A stretch of 64,000 bases of DNA from the NCBI RefSeq assembly GCF_013408665.1, contig NZ_JACCCL010000001.1, positions 2,222,707 to 2,286,706 of the forward strand. The letters are read 5' to 3'. The notes under the pieces are model-generated. The model was not told where the DNA came from. It made no database searches and saw only the letters and a program-made list of their open reading frames with translations. The DNA is from Sporosarcina sp. JAI121. GTDB taxonomy: Bacteria > Bacillota > Bacilli > Bacillales_A > Planococcaceae. Of this stretch, positions 63,640 through 64,000 are shown in pieces; the first letter of the stretch is position 1; each line of letters starts with the position of its first letter. The translations under genes and the position numbers were made by a program.

Positions 63640-63668
63640 TTGACAAGGCAAAGAATCCTCTGTAAAAT
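63640..63668 (+). promoter_or_regulatory. promoter of the VOC dioxygenase gene
   Basis: TTGACA, 17 bp, TAAAAT, about 55 bp before the start codon. Confidence 0.75.
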
Positions 63669-63726
63669 CACCTTGAATTCGAGATGTTTTTTATTACTAC
63701 TAATTTTCACGAGAGGATTGATAAAT

Positions 63727-64000
63727 ATGAACGTAAAAGGTATTCACCATCTGACCGCAATGACTGGAAGTGCAGCGCATAACTTTAAGTTTTATACGGA
63801 GGTACTTGGCATGAGGCTTGTCAAGAAAACCGTGAACCAAGACGATACGACCGCTTATCATTTGTTTTACGGAGATGAAAAAGGAAATCCGGGAACTGAA
63901 TTGACATTCTTCGATTTCCCAAATGCAGGCCCGAAAAGAGCAGGTGTCAGCAGCATCTCCAATTCATCGCTCCGTGTAGCAAGCGATGCTGCATTACAGT
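63727..64000 (+). CDS. VOC-family ring-cleaving dioxygenase (MhqO/MhqA-like), partial
   Basis: Begins MNVKGIHHLTAMTGSAAHNF, KFYTEVLGMRLVKKTVNQDD, TTAYHLFYGDEKGNPGTELT, FFDFPNAGP and runs off the window end; about 91 codons seen. HHLTAMT and the YTEVLGMRLVKKTVNQDDT segment match the ring-cleaving dioxygenase family that includes the quinone-inducible MhqO and MhqA of Bacillus. His (GIHHLT) is the first metal ligand. AGAGGAT precedes the ATG. Confidence 0.88.
   Translation, partial: MNVKGIHHLTAMTGSAAHNFKFYTEVLGMRLVKKTVNQDDTTAYHLFYGDEKGNPGTELTFFDFPNAGPKRAGVSSISNSSLRVASDAALQ

Noticed and set aside
63281-63646. 121-codon minus-strand frame
   Set aside because: Biased composition, no ribosome site, no motif; overlaps the better plus-strand candidate.

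Overview
The window reads as a chromosomal segment of an aerobic, endospore-forming, low-GC Gram-positive bacterium. It most resembles the Planococcaceae (Sporosarcina-like). This rests on gene content: spore genes (CotF-type coat protein, YaaH-type LysM/GH18 lysin, LytH-type peptidase, gamma-type SASP, YfhD-like and GerW-like proteins), T-box and S-box leaders, a CcpA cre site and Bacillales-style operons. The species is an inference.

Layout. 0-5.3 kb: histidine operon hisZ-hisG-hisD-hisB-(repeat)-hisA on the minus strand, with a divergent histidinol-phosphatase. 5.5-12.7 kb: an S-layer-anchored GDSL esterase, then a five-gene unit (DUF6583 lipoprotein-like/membrane protein, two ABC-2 permeases, ATPase, DUF218 protein). 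13-22.7 kb: argG, gdhA, a 46-residue membrane peptide, spore lysin and coat genes, an RluA-type synthase, a HAD phosphatase, malic enzyme and a DUF421 protein. 22.8-26.9 kb: the fruR-fruK-fruA operon facing an HPr gene, with a cre site and five phased direct repeats between them. 27.2-28.3 kb: a non-coding block with a three-unit ~200 bp tandem repeat. 28.3-30.4 kb: a coiled-coil protein, and metA behind a SAM riboswitch. 30.5-43.1 kb: small accessory genes (acetyltransferases, hydrolases, regulators) mixed with at least six broken genes, plus two tandem copies of a 6S-like RNA at 39.3-39.7 kb. 43.1-49.4 kb: tRNA-Asn, SASP, ypsA, an unassigned ~290 nt RNA, a glutamine-amidotransferase-like hydrolase, a thioredoxin, acetyltransferases and LytH. 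49.8-64 kb: prolyl oligopeptidase, a luciferase-like oxidoreductase, a serine T-box operon (class V aminotransferase plus serA), an ArsR/AHSA1 pair with its operator, a HAD hydrolase, a large catalase, ilvE, thpR and the start of a VOC dioxygenase.

Amino-acid biosynthesis dominates the conserved part (His, Arg, Glu, Met, Ser, branched chain), much of it under RNA or operator control visible in the sequence. A dispersed, hairpin-rich repeat family (core about 110 bp, containing an inverted GCCATAAG motif) recurs at roughly nine places. One copy sits where hisH would be expected, and an unrelated structured repeat lies in the metA leader. The most notable signals are the tandem 6S-like RNA genes, the orphan structured RNA downstream of ypsA, and the cluster of decaying genes between 30.8 and 43.1 kb.
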